From: an uncultured Bacilli bacterium
GTDB taxonomy: Bacteria > Bacillota_I > Bacilli_A > RF39 > UBA660
Direction: 5' to 3'
DNA: 12,594 bases
NCBI GenBank assembly: GCA_934101225.1
Contig: CAKOQK010000031.1
Span: 1-12,594, forward strand
Shown here piece after piece: positions 1 through 6,282 of this stretch (position 1 is the first letter of the stretch; the number at the start of each line of letters is the position of its first letter). The position numbers and the translations under genes were made by a program. Below the pieces are notes generated by a model, which was given only the letters and a program-made list of their open reading frames with translations, ran no database searches and was not told the origin of the DNA.

Positions 1-3
1 AAA

Positions 4-45
4 AAAATTAGATAAAATTATTTTTTATGTATTTTACCTAATTTT
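4..45. terminator. long AT-rich hairpin at left edge, terminator-like
   Basis: Bases 4-18 and 31-45 are inverted repeats of 15 bp around a 12-nt loop. The one irregular position is a G-U pair in - strand RNA and an A-C mismatch in + strand RNA. On the - strand the stem runs into the complement of the A-run 1-7, giving a U-tract. No - strand gene lies to its right, so it may instead end a + strand gene that lies off the left edge. Direction is unresolved. Confidence 0.45.
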
Positions 46-70
46 GAATAATTAAAATTATTTACTCTTA

Positions 71-99
71 TTTACTGTAATTTTATTAATTAATATGAT
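71..99 (+). promoter_or_regulatory. probable sigma-A promoter of the membrane protein gene
   Basis: A -35-like TTTACT (71-76) is followed after exactly 17 bp by TATGAT (94-99), 5/6 to the -10 consensus. Transcription would start near 106, leaving a leader of about 20 nt that contains the SD before the start at 128. The match is moderate in a very AT-rich background. Confidence 0.4.
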
Positions 100-127
100 A
101 AGATTATTTTAGAATATGAGGGATATG

Positions 128-781
128 ATGAAAGAAAAAAGTGAAAAGAAAAATTATAATTATGCATTAATATTATTTATATTAATGTTACTAAGTTATT
201 TATTTAATAATATAAATATAAACATATATAATAACGCGACAATATCAATTGGAGTTGTACTATATTCTTTAACATTTTTTATTAGTTCAATTATGATTGA
301 AAGAAATAAAATAAAAGATTGTAAAAGATACTTAATTTCCTCAATTAAATATATAATATTATTTTTTGTATTAGTTACTATTATGTGTCAATTTAATAGT
401 TCAAATGAATTAATTAATTCAATTAAGAATGTTTTTACACCAAATATATATACAATTAATAATTACAATTTATATTATCCTGATATTTATAAATTAGTTG
501 TATATTTAATAGTTTATTATTTTACACATTACATATTTTTTGTAACTTATGAAGTTAGTTATGAAAATGTTGGTTATTTAATATCATTTTTATTATCTAT
601 ATTAATTGGATTTATATTAGATCAAATGATATTTACAACAATTTATAATGTTCCATATTTAATTAGTAATAAAATAGTTATAAATGAATTTTTAAATATA
701 CTAACAAGTAACTTTATAGTAACGCTTTTAAGTTCAATTATTTTATTATTATTTGTTCCGATGTTTAATAGAAAAAAATAG
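128..781 (+). CDS. six-helix membrane protein, possibly VUT/YhhQ-like queuosine-precursor transporter
   Basis: A 217-aa integral membrane protein with a short basic N-terminus and about six hydrophobic helices. The reading frame is open from ATG 116, but GAGGG at 118-122 lies 5-6 nt before ATG 128 and would be inside the gene otherwise, so 128 is chosen. The second helix region (GVVLYSLTFFISSIMIE) resembles the 'G-llyPltFlitD-inE' block of the VUT (YhhQ) family. The fifth region (LLSILIGFILDQMIFTTI) resembles that family's conserved 'S-l-g-liDt-iF' block, with an Asp in the same place. Length fits the family (about 220 aa). Members import queuosine precursors across the cytoplasmic membrane. 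The gene is monocistronic, with its own promoter and terminator. The membrane call is firm; the family call rests on two remembered motifs and is tentative. Confidence 0.55.
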   Translation: MKEKSEKKNYNYALILFILMLLSYLFNNININIYNNATISIGVVLYSLTFFISSIMIERNKIKDCKRYLISSIKYIILFFVLVTIMCQFNSSNELINSIKNVFTPNIYTINNYNLYYPDIYKLVVYLIVYYFTHYIFFVTYEVSYENVGYLISFLLSILIGFILDQMIFTTIYNVPYLISNKIVINEFLNILTSNFIVTLLSSIILLLFVPMFNRKK

Positions 782-807
782 TAAAAATAAATAAATATTT
801 TGTTTAT

Positions 808-844
808 AAAAGGTACTTTATAAAATTATATAGAGTACTTTTTT
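808..844 (+). terminator. intrinsic terminator of the membrane protein gene
   Basis: A ten-pair stem (808-817 with 834-843, one G-U wobble) extends inwards by five more pairs to a 6-nt loop and ends in a run of six T at 839-844. It lies 27 nt after the stop codon. Confidence 0.8.
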
Positions 845-851
845 ATATAAT

Positions 852-877
852 AAAAAAAGGAAATAAAAATTATTTCC
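852..877 (-). terminator. intrinsic terminator downstream of the prepilin-like remnant
   Basis: GGAAATAA (859-866) and TTATTTCC (870-877) form a perfect 8-bp stem with a 3-nt loop. On the - strand it is followed by seven U (complement of 852-858). It sits 30 nt past the TAA of the remnant, so the paralogue once had a normal 3' end. It also faces the + strand terminator at 808-844. Confidence 0.75.
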
Positions 878-906
878 AATATTATTTGTTGTTTGAACAA
901 CTAATT

Positions 907-2120
907 TTATTTATAACACCATGAATCATTAATTTTTTTATAACCAGAACTACATGAATAACTATGTTTTTTACGGCATGAATATTGACACACTCTATAC
1001 ATGCTTCCATTGTATTCGCATCCAGCCCAAACTTCTTCTCCTCTATCAGAAACATGTGACCAACATTCAGCTTTTGTCGAGTATTTATATTCGGAACACC
1101 AATCTGTATTTGGTTTGCCGTATGGATCTATAGTGTCAGTTGTTTCTTTAATACTAATAGAACATGTAGACATATTACCAGCATAATCTGTTATTGAATA
1201 AACATGGGTGCCAGAACTTAAATTTTCATTTAGTCTTGTCCAATTTCCAATTGCTTTTTGTGAATTATCGCTTACTGTTACCGTTAGAGGATCTTTAGCA
1301 TTTATTCTACATGTTGGTGGTGTTGTATCTTTAACCCATTTAGCATATACATTTACTACATTTTTTATTATATCAGTATTATTTACTTTATTCGTTAATG
1401 ATGTTTCATAATACCATGAATCAAAATAATACGACTTAGTAAAAGGACTTATAGTTTGACCAAAATATGATTTTATAGCTTGTTGAAAATTTGTATTTTT
1501 ATCTAAATCATCAATAACTACCCTTTTACCAATTTCGTTACTCATGACTCCACTTGCATTAATATTCTTATAAAATTTTGTGTTTTCAGTAAATGCCTCA
1601 TTAGTCATTAAATTTAATATTAATATATTACTTAATAAGTATATTGTTGTTCCTTTTCTATTTATGGCTTGATTTTCTTTACCATTGTATTCTTCGAAGT
1701 CATTTTTTACAAATACGGATATTTTTAATTTATTTTCTTTTTTTGCTAAAAAAAACATTTCTTCTATATTAATATCATAATAATTTAAATTTATTTCATT
1801 ACTGTCCTCATTTATCCATGTGTTTTCTTGTATAGCATCGTTTGTTCCATTACAACTTGTCATGTTTGGTTCTTTATCTGGAGCTGTTGCTACCAAGCAG
1901 TATTTTAAACTTAATCATTCTTCATCTGATGCTTGTAAATTTAATTTTGCTTTATAAACATCAAAAGCAGGATTTCCTATATTTTCTATTTGGTAAGTTA
2001 CATTAAAATTTTTGATATCAGGTTTACTTGGTTTTACATTTATTGTTCTTTCAGCTATCTTTTTATTTGATGAAGTTCTAACATCTGTGCCATCAATGGT
2101 ATATTCATATCTTATTTTAT
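907..2120 (-). pseudogene. truncated prepilin-like surface protein paralogue (5' end lost, nonsense codon)
   Basis: The translation from about 2120 to 907 aligns with the centre of the intact prepilin at 3042-4673 (its residues ~208-350: IRYEYTIDGTDV, IAERT, AKLNLQASDE, KYCLVAT, KISVFVKNDFEEYN). There is no prepilin leader; the 5' end is replaced by IS66 transposase sequence. At 1915-1917 an in-frame TGA stands where the intact copy has GGA (Gly273); the frame is open again on both sides. Downstream of the shared module it diverges into a repeat ending FDSWYYE...VNVYAKW (InlB/Listeria-Bacteroides type), then an Ig-like segment starting DTTPPTC and containing DYAGNMSTC, then a Cys-rich tail ending WCYK. 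A 329-codon open frame (907-1896) exists but would need a TTG start that aligns to an internal Leu of the paralogue and has no SD. It is read here as a decayed gene, or a silent cassette, not a separate CDS. Confidence 0.8.
1688..1742 (-). repeat. 55-bp block identical to 3628-3682
   Basis: These 55 bases are identical to 3628-3682 in the intact prepilin gene, in the same orientation about 1.94 kb away. They encode the segment KENKLKISVFVKNDFEEY. The flanks drop sharply in identity, most strongly on the side encoding the C-terminus. The direct repeat could support recombination or gene conversion between the copies. Confidence 0.9.
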
Positions 2121-2808
2121 TCATTGGTACATTACCTTCATTTGCTAAAGTAAGAGCAACTGATTTAACTTCAGCACCATACTGATTTTCTTCTTTTAAA
2201 TAATTTGGTATTGATTGATGTACTTCTTTATGACATTCAGTGCATTCATATTTAATAAAATGATTTCTTCTTTTTATTGGAACAAATCTATAACTTAATT
2301 CATCCTTACAAATTTCACCTATTTCTTTTAATTTTCCATGACAACATGGGCAAACTTCTAGAGTATGATCGACATTATCAGTAATTTCTTCATCATTAAA
2401 TTTTTCTAGTTTATGTTTTTTATGACCAATTTGTCCACCTTTTGATTTATTTGATTTTTGTCTTGTATTAGGAATTACTTTCTTTTTATTGATTAGAGTT
2501 TGACTAGTAGGCAGTCCTGAATTAGTTCCATCAGTTGAAAGTAGACCTTTAAGTATCACAATTTATTCTTCAAGTTCACTTATTTTTTTATCCCTATTAT
2601 TAATTATTTTATCTTTTTCACCTAATAATGGCTGCATTATTGTCTTAGCATCATTGATAGCAATATCTAATTGTCTTTCTTTGGTTACATATTTTCTTTG
2701 TAAAAGATTATATTCATATCTTAATTGTTTGTTTTCATCATTTTTTAAATCGTATTTTTTTAATAATTCTTGATAATCTTTTTCAAATAATTTTTCATAT
2801 TTAGACAT
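2112..2808 (-). pseudogene. IS66-family transposase (TnpC), truncated, with in-frame TAA
   Basis: The likely start is ATG 2806-2808 (MSKYEKLF). A coiled-coil N-terminus (~30-90) leads to the IS66 signature region NSGLPTSQT, then KSKGGQIGHKKHKLEKF, matching the family's 'NSSxPPS...GGQxGHxG' block. A zinc-ribbon-like pair follows, CPCC ... CTEC, then the GAEVKSVALTLANEGNVPMNK segment. The sequence leaves the family at MNK-I and continues as prepilin. A TAA at 2563-2565 interrupts the frame (...SELEE-stop-IVILKG...), probably from CAA by one substitution. About half the family length and all catalytic acidic residues are missing, so it cannot transpose. Confidence 0.85.
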
Positions 2809-2869
2809 ACCTAACAACTCTCTGTACAATAACAATTATGCCGAAAAAAGCCCATAAAATCTAGGGAGT

Positions 2870-2939
2870 TTATCCACAACTTTCAGTCACTTATCCACAT
2901 AAAAAAGCCTTTATTAGGCATTTTTATGGGTTATCAACA
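2870..2939. repeat. DnaA-box/iteron-like cluster: two perfect TTATCCACA boxes plus one near match
   Basis: TTATCCACA occurs at 2870-2878 and 2891-2899, same strand, 21 bp start to start (two helical turns). A near match TTATCAACA is at 2931-2939, 40 bp further. The 9-mer is the exact DnaA-box consensus. The cluster lies just upstream of the IS66 transposase start and is bracketed by the inverted repeat CCCATAAAA (2851-2859) / TTTTATGGG (2922-2930). It may be a regulatory or end-proximal part of the element; binding is not shown. Confidence 0.5.
2901..2925. terminator. bidirectional terminator-like hairpin in the IS66 flank
   Basis: The core GCCT-TTATT-AGGC is flanked by an A-run (2901-2906) and a T-run (2921-2925), which pair with one bulged A. 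Either strand gives a short GC stem followed by U. Such a hairpin upstream of a transposase gene could block read-through transcription into it. Confidence 0.4.
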
Positions 2940-3018
2940 TTAATTAGAGTGTTTTTCTAGGCTGTAAATAGTAACTAAACATATAACATATATAGATCTT
3001 GTTAATACTCAGCCTTTA

Positions 3019-3046
3019 GTTAGTGAATATCTTTATTTTCACTAAC
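3019..3046 (-). terminator. hairpin at the end of the intact prepilin gene
   Basis: GTTAGTGAA (3019-3027) and TTCACTAAC (3038-3046) form a perfect 9-bp stem with a 10-nt loop that includes the TAG stop. No U-tract follows on the - strand, so it may be a 3'-end stabilising or weak terminator structure rather than a standard intrinsic terminator. Confidence 0.4.
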
Positions 3047-4673
3047 AAATGGTTCGGTAGCATCCCGGTCCATTCCAACCATTGTTAGCATAATATGTAT
3101 TAGGACAAAAATTATTGCATGCTTCTTGTCCATAATAACCAGCACCAGTACATATAGGTTTCTCATAACAACCGGATCCTCCACTTCCACTTGAACAATT
3201 TGTTGGTGTGCAACTTACTTTTTCATCAGGACAAGTATGGTCATAATATCTATCTTTATACTTTATTGTTTTCTTTTTAGTTGTGCAAGAGCAGCTTCCT
3301 TCCTTAACTTGTACTTTTTCTTTACAATATTCATACCATTTAGCATAAAAAGTTAAATCATCATATATCTTTGGATATTTTGAATATTTATCTGAAGATG
3401 TACCACCTCCATTTTTGTCAGTATACCATCCTTCAAAAGCATATAAATCATTTTTAACTTCTGCATCTTTTAAAATATCAGTAATATTTGTTCCAATTTT
3501 TAAATTATATTCTTTATTATCATAACTTGGAGTTTTGGATCCATAAGAATATATTAATGTTAATTTATTTCTTATAATATAAATAATTTCTTTACCATCT
3601 TCTTTTTTTTGATTTGACATAGAATTATATTCTTCGAAGTCATTTTTTACAAATACGGATATTTTTAATTTATTTTCTTTTTCGGCTAAAGCAAATAAAT
3701 CTTTAATATTAATATCATCATTTTGTTTTTCAATTGTGTTACTATTCTCATTTATCCATGTGTTTTCTTGTATAGTATCGCTTGTTCCGTTACAACTTGT
3801 TACGTTTGGTGTTTCATTTATTCCTGTTGCTACTAAACAATATTTTAAATTTAATCCTTTTTCATCTGATGCTTGTAAGTTTAATTTAGCATCATTAGAA
3901 TCAAAGTTATTATCATTTATGGCATTTTTATATGTAATATTAAATTCTGTTATTGTTGGTTTTGATGGCTTTATTGTTAATGTTCTTTCAGCTATTCTCT
4001 TGTTTGTAGATTTATTAACATCTGTCCCATCTATGGTATATTCGTATCTTATTTTATATGTAACAATTTTACTTGTATCTATATTTAATTTAATATGTTC
4101 TGCATCTTCTGCATCATAGCATGGAGATCCGTCTTCTAAATACGCTTTTATATTTTTATTTTCAACAAGTTTAATATTCAATGGTTTTCCATTTGGAGTT
4201 ACTATTTGGAAAGATGGAGTATTTATTCCTTGATAACATATTTCGGGTTCTTTACTTTGATAAGTTGTACTATAATTTGTTACAAATAAATAAGCATCAT
4301 TTTGATTAGTATAAGGATAATCAATTATCATTTCATAATCTTCATTGTAGTATATTCTAACTGAATCATCTTGATTTATTTTTTCTTTAGTTTCGGGATT
4401 TGTTAAGTTTTTATTTATGTATCCTTTATCAACTAACTCTTTTATTGTTACTACCTTATATGAATAATTACTATTTAAATCATTTATGATATCTACTGTA
4501 TTATTAGCATATAATATAGCACTAGATTTTACTTTTTCTACATATTCATTATAACTTTTTATTTCTTGATTTTTAAATATTTTATTTAATGATATTCCTA
4601 CTGCTACTCCTATTAATGACAATAGTGCAAGTGAGACTATTACTTCTACTAATGTAAATCCTTTTTTATTCAT
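3042..4673 (-). CDS. long type IV prepilin-like surface protein with InlB-type repeat and Cys-rich tip
   Basis: 543 aa. The N-terminus (MNKKGFTLVEVIVSLALLSL) is a textbook class III signal: cleavage by prepilin peptidase after Gly5, Phe6 as the new N-terminus to be methylated, Glu10 as the conserved +5 Glu, then a hydrophobic assembly helix to about residue 28. Residues ~205-350 form a module repeated in the downstream remnant. Residues ~370-446 match the InlB/Listeria-Bacteroides repeat (FEGWYTDKNGGGT...DLTFYAKW). The last 94 residues hold 12 cysteines (450, 461, 463, 481, 488, 493, 502, 508, 519, 523, 538, 543), implying an oxidised extracellular tip. It is 3-4 times longer than a normal major pilin, so a minor or tip pilin/adhesin is the better guess. 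No pilus assembly genes are in the window. SD AGGAGA (4681-4686) fixes the start. Its target is unknown. Confidence 0.85.
   Translation of the reverse strand: MNKKGFTLVEVIVSLALLSLIGVAVGISLNKIFKNQEIKSYNEYVEKVKSSAILYANNTVDIINDLNSNYSYKVVTIKELVDKGYINKNLTNPETKEKINQDDSVRIYYNEDYEMIIDYPYTNQNDAYLFVTNYSTTYQSKEPEICYQGINTPSFQIVTPNGKPLNIKLVENKNIKAYLEDGSPCYDAEDAEHIKLNIDTSKIVTYKIRYEYTIDGTDVNKSTNKRIAERTLTIKPSKPTITEFNITYKNAINDNNFDSNDAKLNLQASDEKGLNLKYCLVATGINETPNVTSCNGTSDTIQENTWINENSNTIEKQNDDINIKDLFALAEKENKLKISVFVKNDFEEYNSMSNQKKEDGKEIIYIIRNKLTLIYSYGSKTPSYDNKEYNLKIGTNITDILKDAEVKNDLYAFEGWYTDKNGGGTSSDKYSKYPKIYDDLTFYAKWYEYCKEKVQVKEGSCSCTTKKKTIKYKDRYYDHTCPDEKVSCTPTNCSSGSGGSGCYEKPICTGAGYYGQEACNNFCPNTYYANNGWNGPGCYRTIC
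3628..3682 (-). repeat. 55-bp block identical to 1688-1742
   Basis: Partner of the 55-bp identical block in the downstream remnant. It codes for residues around 333-350 of the intact protein, the end of the conserved central module and directly before the point where the two copies become unrelated. Confidence 0.9.
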
Positions 4674-4697
4674 ATATCTTTCTCCTACTCTAATATG

Positions 4698-4706
4698 AGT
4701 ATATCA
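4698..4706 (-). promoter_or_regulatory. extended -10 promoter of the prepilin gene
   Basis: On the - strand the sequence TGATATACT is an extended -10 (TGn plus TATACT). A -35 at 17 bp would be TATTCA, only 3/6. Transcription would begin near 4691, about 18 nt before the start codon and just downstream of the S1 gene's terminator. The prepilin gene therefore appears to be its own transcription unit. Confidence 0.45.
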
Positions 4707-4722
4707 AATTTTATTTAAAATG

Positions 4723-4760
4723 AATATAAAAATTCTAAAGAAAATTAATCTTTAGAATTT
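4723..4760 (-). terminator. intrinsic terminator of the S1-domain gene
   Basis: AAATTCTAAAGA (4730-4741) and TCTTTAGAATTT (4749-4760) are a perfect 12-bp stem with a 7-nt loop, overlapping the TAA stop at 4759-4761 and followed by a U-rich tail on the - strand. It separates this gene from the prepilin promoter. Confidence 0.75.
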
Positions 4761-5106
4761 ATTTTTTCATATCTTTTAAGGTTTCTTGTATCATTTCATC
4801 TAACTTATTATGAAGAGGTAAAAAACCGTTTATATTTTCTTTTATTGTTCTCTTACCATGATTATTATCATTATAATTCATGTTCTTGATAGATAATTTT
4901 AAATGTTTGGTTGCATCATCCACTCCAATTACATTGGTATAAATATTATCTCCTAATTTAACATACTTATTTATATCTTTTATATAATTATTATCTATCT
5001 CTGATATATGAATTAAACCATTATAATCATTATCAGCTTTAACAAAGATACCATAACTTTCTATTCCAGTTACTTCAACTTCTATTATTTCTCCTACTTT
5101 ATACAT
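4759..5106 (-). CDS. S1-domain RNA-binding protein (YugI/CvfD-like)
   Basis: 115 aa. Residues 1-73 are one S1 OB-fold domain, with the family signature GIFVKADNDYNGLIHISEI near residues 19-37 and the closing strand KHLKLSIKNM. A polar tail of about 40 residues follows. Stand-alone S1 proteins of this size in Bacilli (YugI/GSP13, CvfD) are cytoplasmic, ribosome- or RNA-associated regulators. The S1 assignment is sure; equating it with CvfD is by size and architecture only. The SD AAGGAAAG lies about 7 nt before the ATG. Own promoter (5130-5158) and own terminator; divergent from the NifU-like gene. Confidence 0.85.
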   Translation of the reverse strand: MYKVGEIIEVEVTGIESYGIFVKADNDYNGLIHISEIDNNYIKDINKYVKLGDNIYTNVIGVDDATKHLKLSIKNMNYNDNNHGKRTIKENINGFLPLHNKLDEMIQETLKDMKK

Positions 5107-5129
5107 AAATATCTTTCCTTCTTCTTATT

Positions 5130-5158
5130 ATTATAAATAAAATGTGATATAATCTCAA
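5130..5158 (-). promoter_or_regulatory. sigma-A promoter of the S1-domain gene
   Basis: On the - strand, TTGAGA (complement of 5153-5158) is separated by exactly 17 bp from a perfect TATAAT (complement of 5130-5135). The start of transcription would be near 5123, with the SD in the short leader. The -35 hexamer overlaps the -10 of the divergent NifU-like gene at 5148-5153. Confidence 0.7.
5145..5153 (+). promoter_or_regulatory. extended -10 promoter of the NifU-like gene
   Basis: TGATATAAT is a perfect extended -10 (TGn plus TATAAT 5148-5153). The 17-bp-spaced -35 position (5125-5130, TTATTA) is poor, as is usual for extended -10 promoters. Transcription would begin near 5160, 12 nt before the ATG at 5172. 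Confidence 0.6.
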
Positions 5159-5171
5159 GTGGGTGTTATAT

Positions 5172-5396
5172 ATGGAAGAAAAAATAAAAGAAACAATTAA
5201 TATTATTAAACCATACTTAAATAGTGATGGTGGAGATATAGAATTTGTTAGTTTAAAAGATAATATTGTATATATTAAATTACATGGAGCATGTGCTGAG
5301 TGTGGTTATAAAGATGATACCATAACTGATTTTGTTCTTAGAACTATTAAAGAAGAAGTTCCTGAAGTTAAAGATGTAATTAATATTGATCTTTAA
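5172..5396 (+). CDS. yutI: NifU C-terminal-domain Fe-S cluster scaffold (YutI/Nfu type)
   Basis: 74 aa, the whole length being one NifU C-terminal domain. The N-terminal part contains PYLNSDGGDIEFVS, matching the family's 'P-L-DGGdiel' block. The cluster-binding pair is C41-x-x-C44 in HGACAECGYKDDTI, followed by EEVPEVKDVI as in family members. Nfu proteins hold and hand on 4Fe-4S clusters in the cytoplasm. An in-frame GTG at 5163 would add three residues, but a G-rich SD-like run (5158-5165) sits 7-8 nt before ATG 5172, so that start is preferred. The 3' end overlaps the convergent yutH-like gene by 17 bp. In B. subtilis yutI and yutH are near neighbours, which supports both names. Confidence 0.85.
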   Translation: MEEKIKETINIIKPYLNSDGGDIEFVSLKDNIVYIKLHGACAECGYKDDTITDFVLRTIKEEVPEVKDVINIDL

Positions 5397-6258
5397 AGAA
5401 GTATATATAGGCTTTAATAGGAAATTTAAGTTTTAATTTATTATATATATTTGCTAGTAGGTGTTCATATTCCCTACTTTTTTTCATGTATTCATAAAAT
5501 TTACGATCTATTTCTTTTGTTTCTATATATTTATCATAAATCTTAAACATATAAGATGGATATATTAATCTTACTAATAAATAATTAGCTAATTGTTCAT
5601 TTAAATTTATTCTATCAATTAAATTAAGTATTTCATTATTGGTTAAAATATCTTCAAAAAAAGATGATTTAATATATTCTGCAACATCTCTAACTATTAA
5701 ATCTTTACACATATTAGATGGGTTATATAATTCATATTTAGATGGAGGTGAACTAGTAATATGATGAGATATTGTATAAGTTAATTCAGTACTTTTATAA
5801 ATTTCTTCTAAAGTATTAAAATAAGATATTGCTATTTCAGCTAAAGATATATAGTAATCCATTGCATATTTAATTTCATTTATATCAACTACTTCTTTTA
5901 ATTGTTCTAAATAATAATCTACTCTATTAGACCATAATGTACCCCAAATACATTTTCCGTTAGTAATTAAATTAGAAAAACTAAATATATTTAAGTTATC
6001 ATTATCTCTTACTTTAAATAAAGCATATTCTTTATCATTATAAGTTATTGTTATATTTTGTTCTTTTGTAAGCATTAATAAATGATATAACATATTAGTG
6101 TTATTTAAATAATCTATTATTTCTTTTAGTTCATCTATATTTATTATTTCATTAAATAAATACTTTTCTTCATCATCACTTGTAATAAGATAATAATAAT
6201 CATATTTTTTTATATCTATAACGTTTATATCATAATAATAATTTAATATATTTTCCAT
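5380..6258 (-). CDS. YutH-like protein (CotS/YutH branch of the aminoglycoside-phosphotransferase fold)
   Basis: 292 aa, soluble. Residues ~101-147 (IWGTLWSNRVDYY, YYISLAEIAISYF) match the YutH block 'W..LWE.RLDQLE...YYLGLAENAIQY'. Residues 187-197 (LIVRDVAEYIK) match its 'H.sRDlaEwiR' block. YutH in B. subtilis is a spore-coat protein related to CotS and sugar kinases; the usual HxDxxxxN catalytic loop is not obvious here, so kinase activity is doubtful. Position supports the call: beside yutI and in the same neighbourhood as yutD and yunB, as in Bacillus. No SD precedes the ATG and a perfect TATAAT lies only 5 nt upstream of it, so the transcript may be leaderless. Alternative: a general CotS-like protein with a non-sporulation role. 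Confidence 0.6.
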   Translation of the reverse strand: MENILNYYYDINVIDIKKYDYYYLITSDDEEKYLFNEIINIDELKEIIDYLNNTNMLYHLLMLTKEQNITITYNDKEYALFKVRDNDNLNIFSFSNLITNGKCIWGTLWSNRVDYYLEQLKEVVDINEIKYAMDYYISLAEIAISYFNTLEEIYKSTELTYTISHHITSSPPSKYELYNPSNMCKDLIVRDVAEYIKSSFFEDILTNNEILNLIDRINLNEQLANYLLVRLIYPSYMFKIYDKYIETKEIDRKFYEYMKKSREYEHLLANIYNKLKLKFPIKAYIYFFKDQY

Positions 6259-6263
6259 ACTAG

Positions 6264-6269
6264 ATTATA
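6264..6269 (-). promoter_or_regulatory. -10 element of the YutH-like gene, positioned for a leaderless mRNA
   Basis: TATAAT on the - strand ends 5 nt before the ATG (6256-6258). With the usual 6-8 nt spacing, transcription would begin at or next to the A of the ATG, in line with the lack of an SD. No good -35 is seen; the upstream DNA is the previous gene's terminator U-tract. Confidence 0.4.
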
Positions 6270-6282
6270 TGATTTAATAAAT

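Larger units (their letters stand above)
2112..2950 (-). mobile_element. remnant of an IS66-type insertion sequence (transposase 5' half and upstream flank)
   Basis: Contains the first ~240 codons of an IS66 TnpC-type transposase and its AT-rich upstream flank with repeats and hairpins. The catalytic DDE core, the 3' half and the far end of the element are absent. The left boundary is the junction at 2111-2120. The right boundary is not determined: I could not identify a terminal inverted repeat or target duplication, so 2950 is a nominal limit. Confidence 0.65.

Noticed and set aside
1001..1411. Open frames on the + strand opposite the prepilin remnant
   Set aside because: No SD, no homology, and they mirror the codon pattern of the - strand sequence.
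907..1896. Separate 329-codon CDS
   Set aside because: Its only start is a TTG that aligns with an internal Leu of the intact paralogue, there is no SD, and homology to the paralogue continues upstream of the TGA. It is part of a broken gene.
907..2808. Reading TGA as Trp (Mycoplasma code) to rescue the frame
   Set aside because: yutD and the gene before it end properly in TGA, Trp is TGG throughout, and a TAA at 2563 would still break the frame.
2836..3041. Chromosomal replication origin suggested by the DnaA boxes
   Set aside because: Only two exact boxes plus one near match, no dnaA, dnaN or other origin genes nearby, and the site is attached to an IS remnant.
3736..4119. 127-codon + strand frame opposite the intact prepilin gene
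   Set aside because: Antisense shadow of a well-supported gene; no recognisable domain or start signal.
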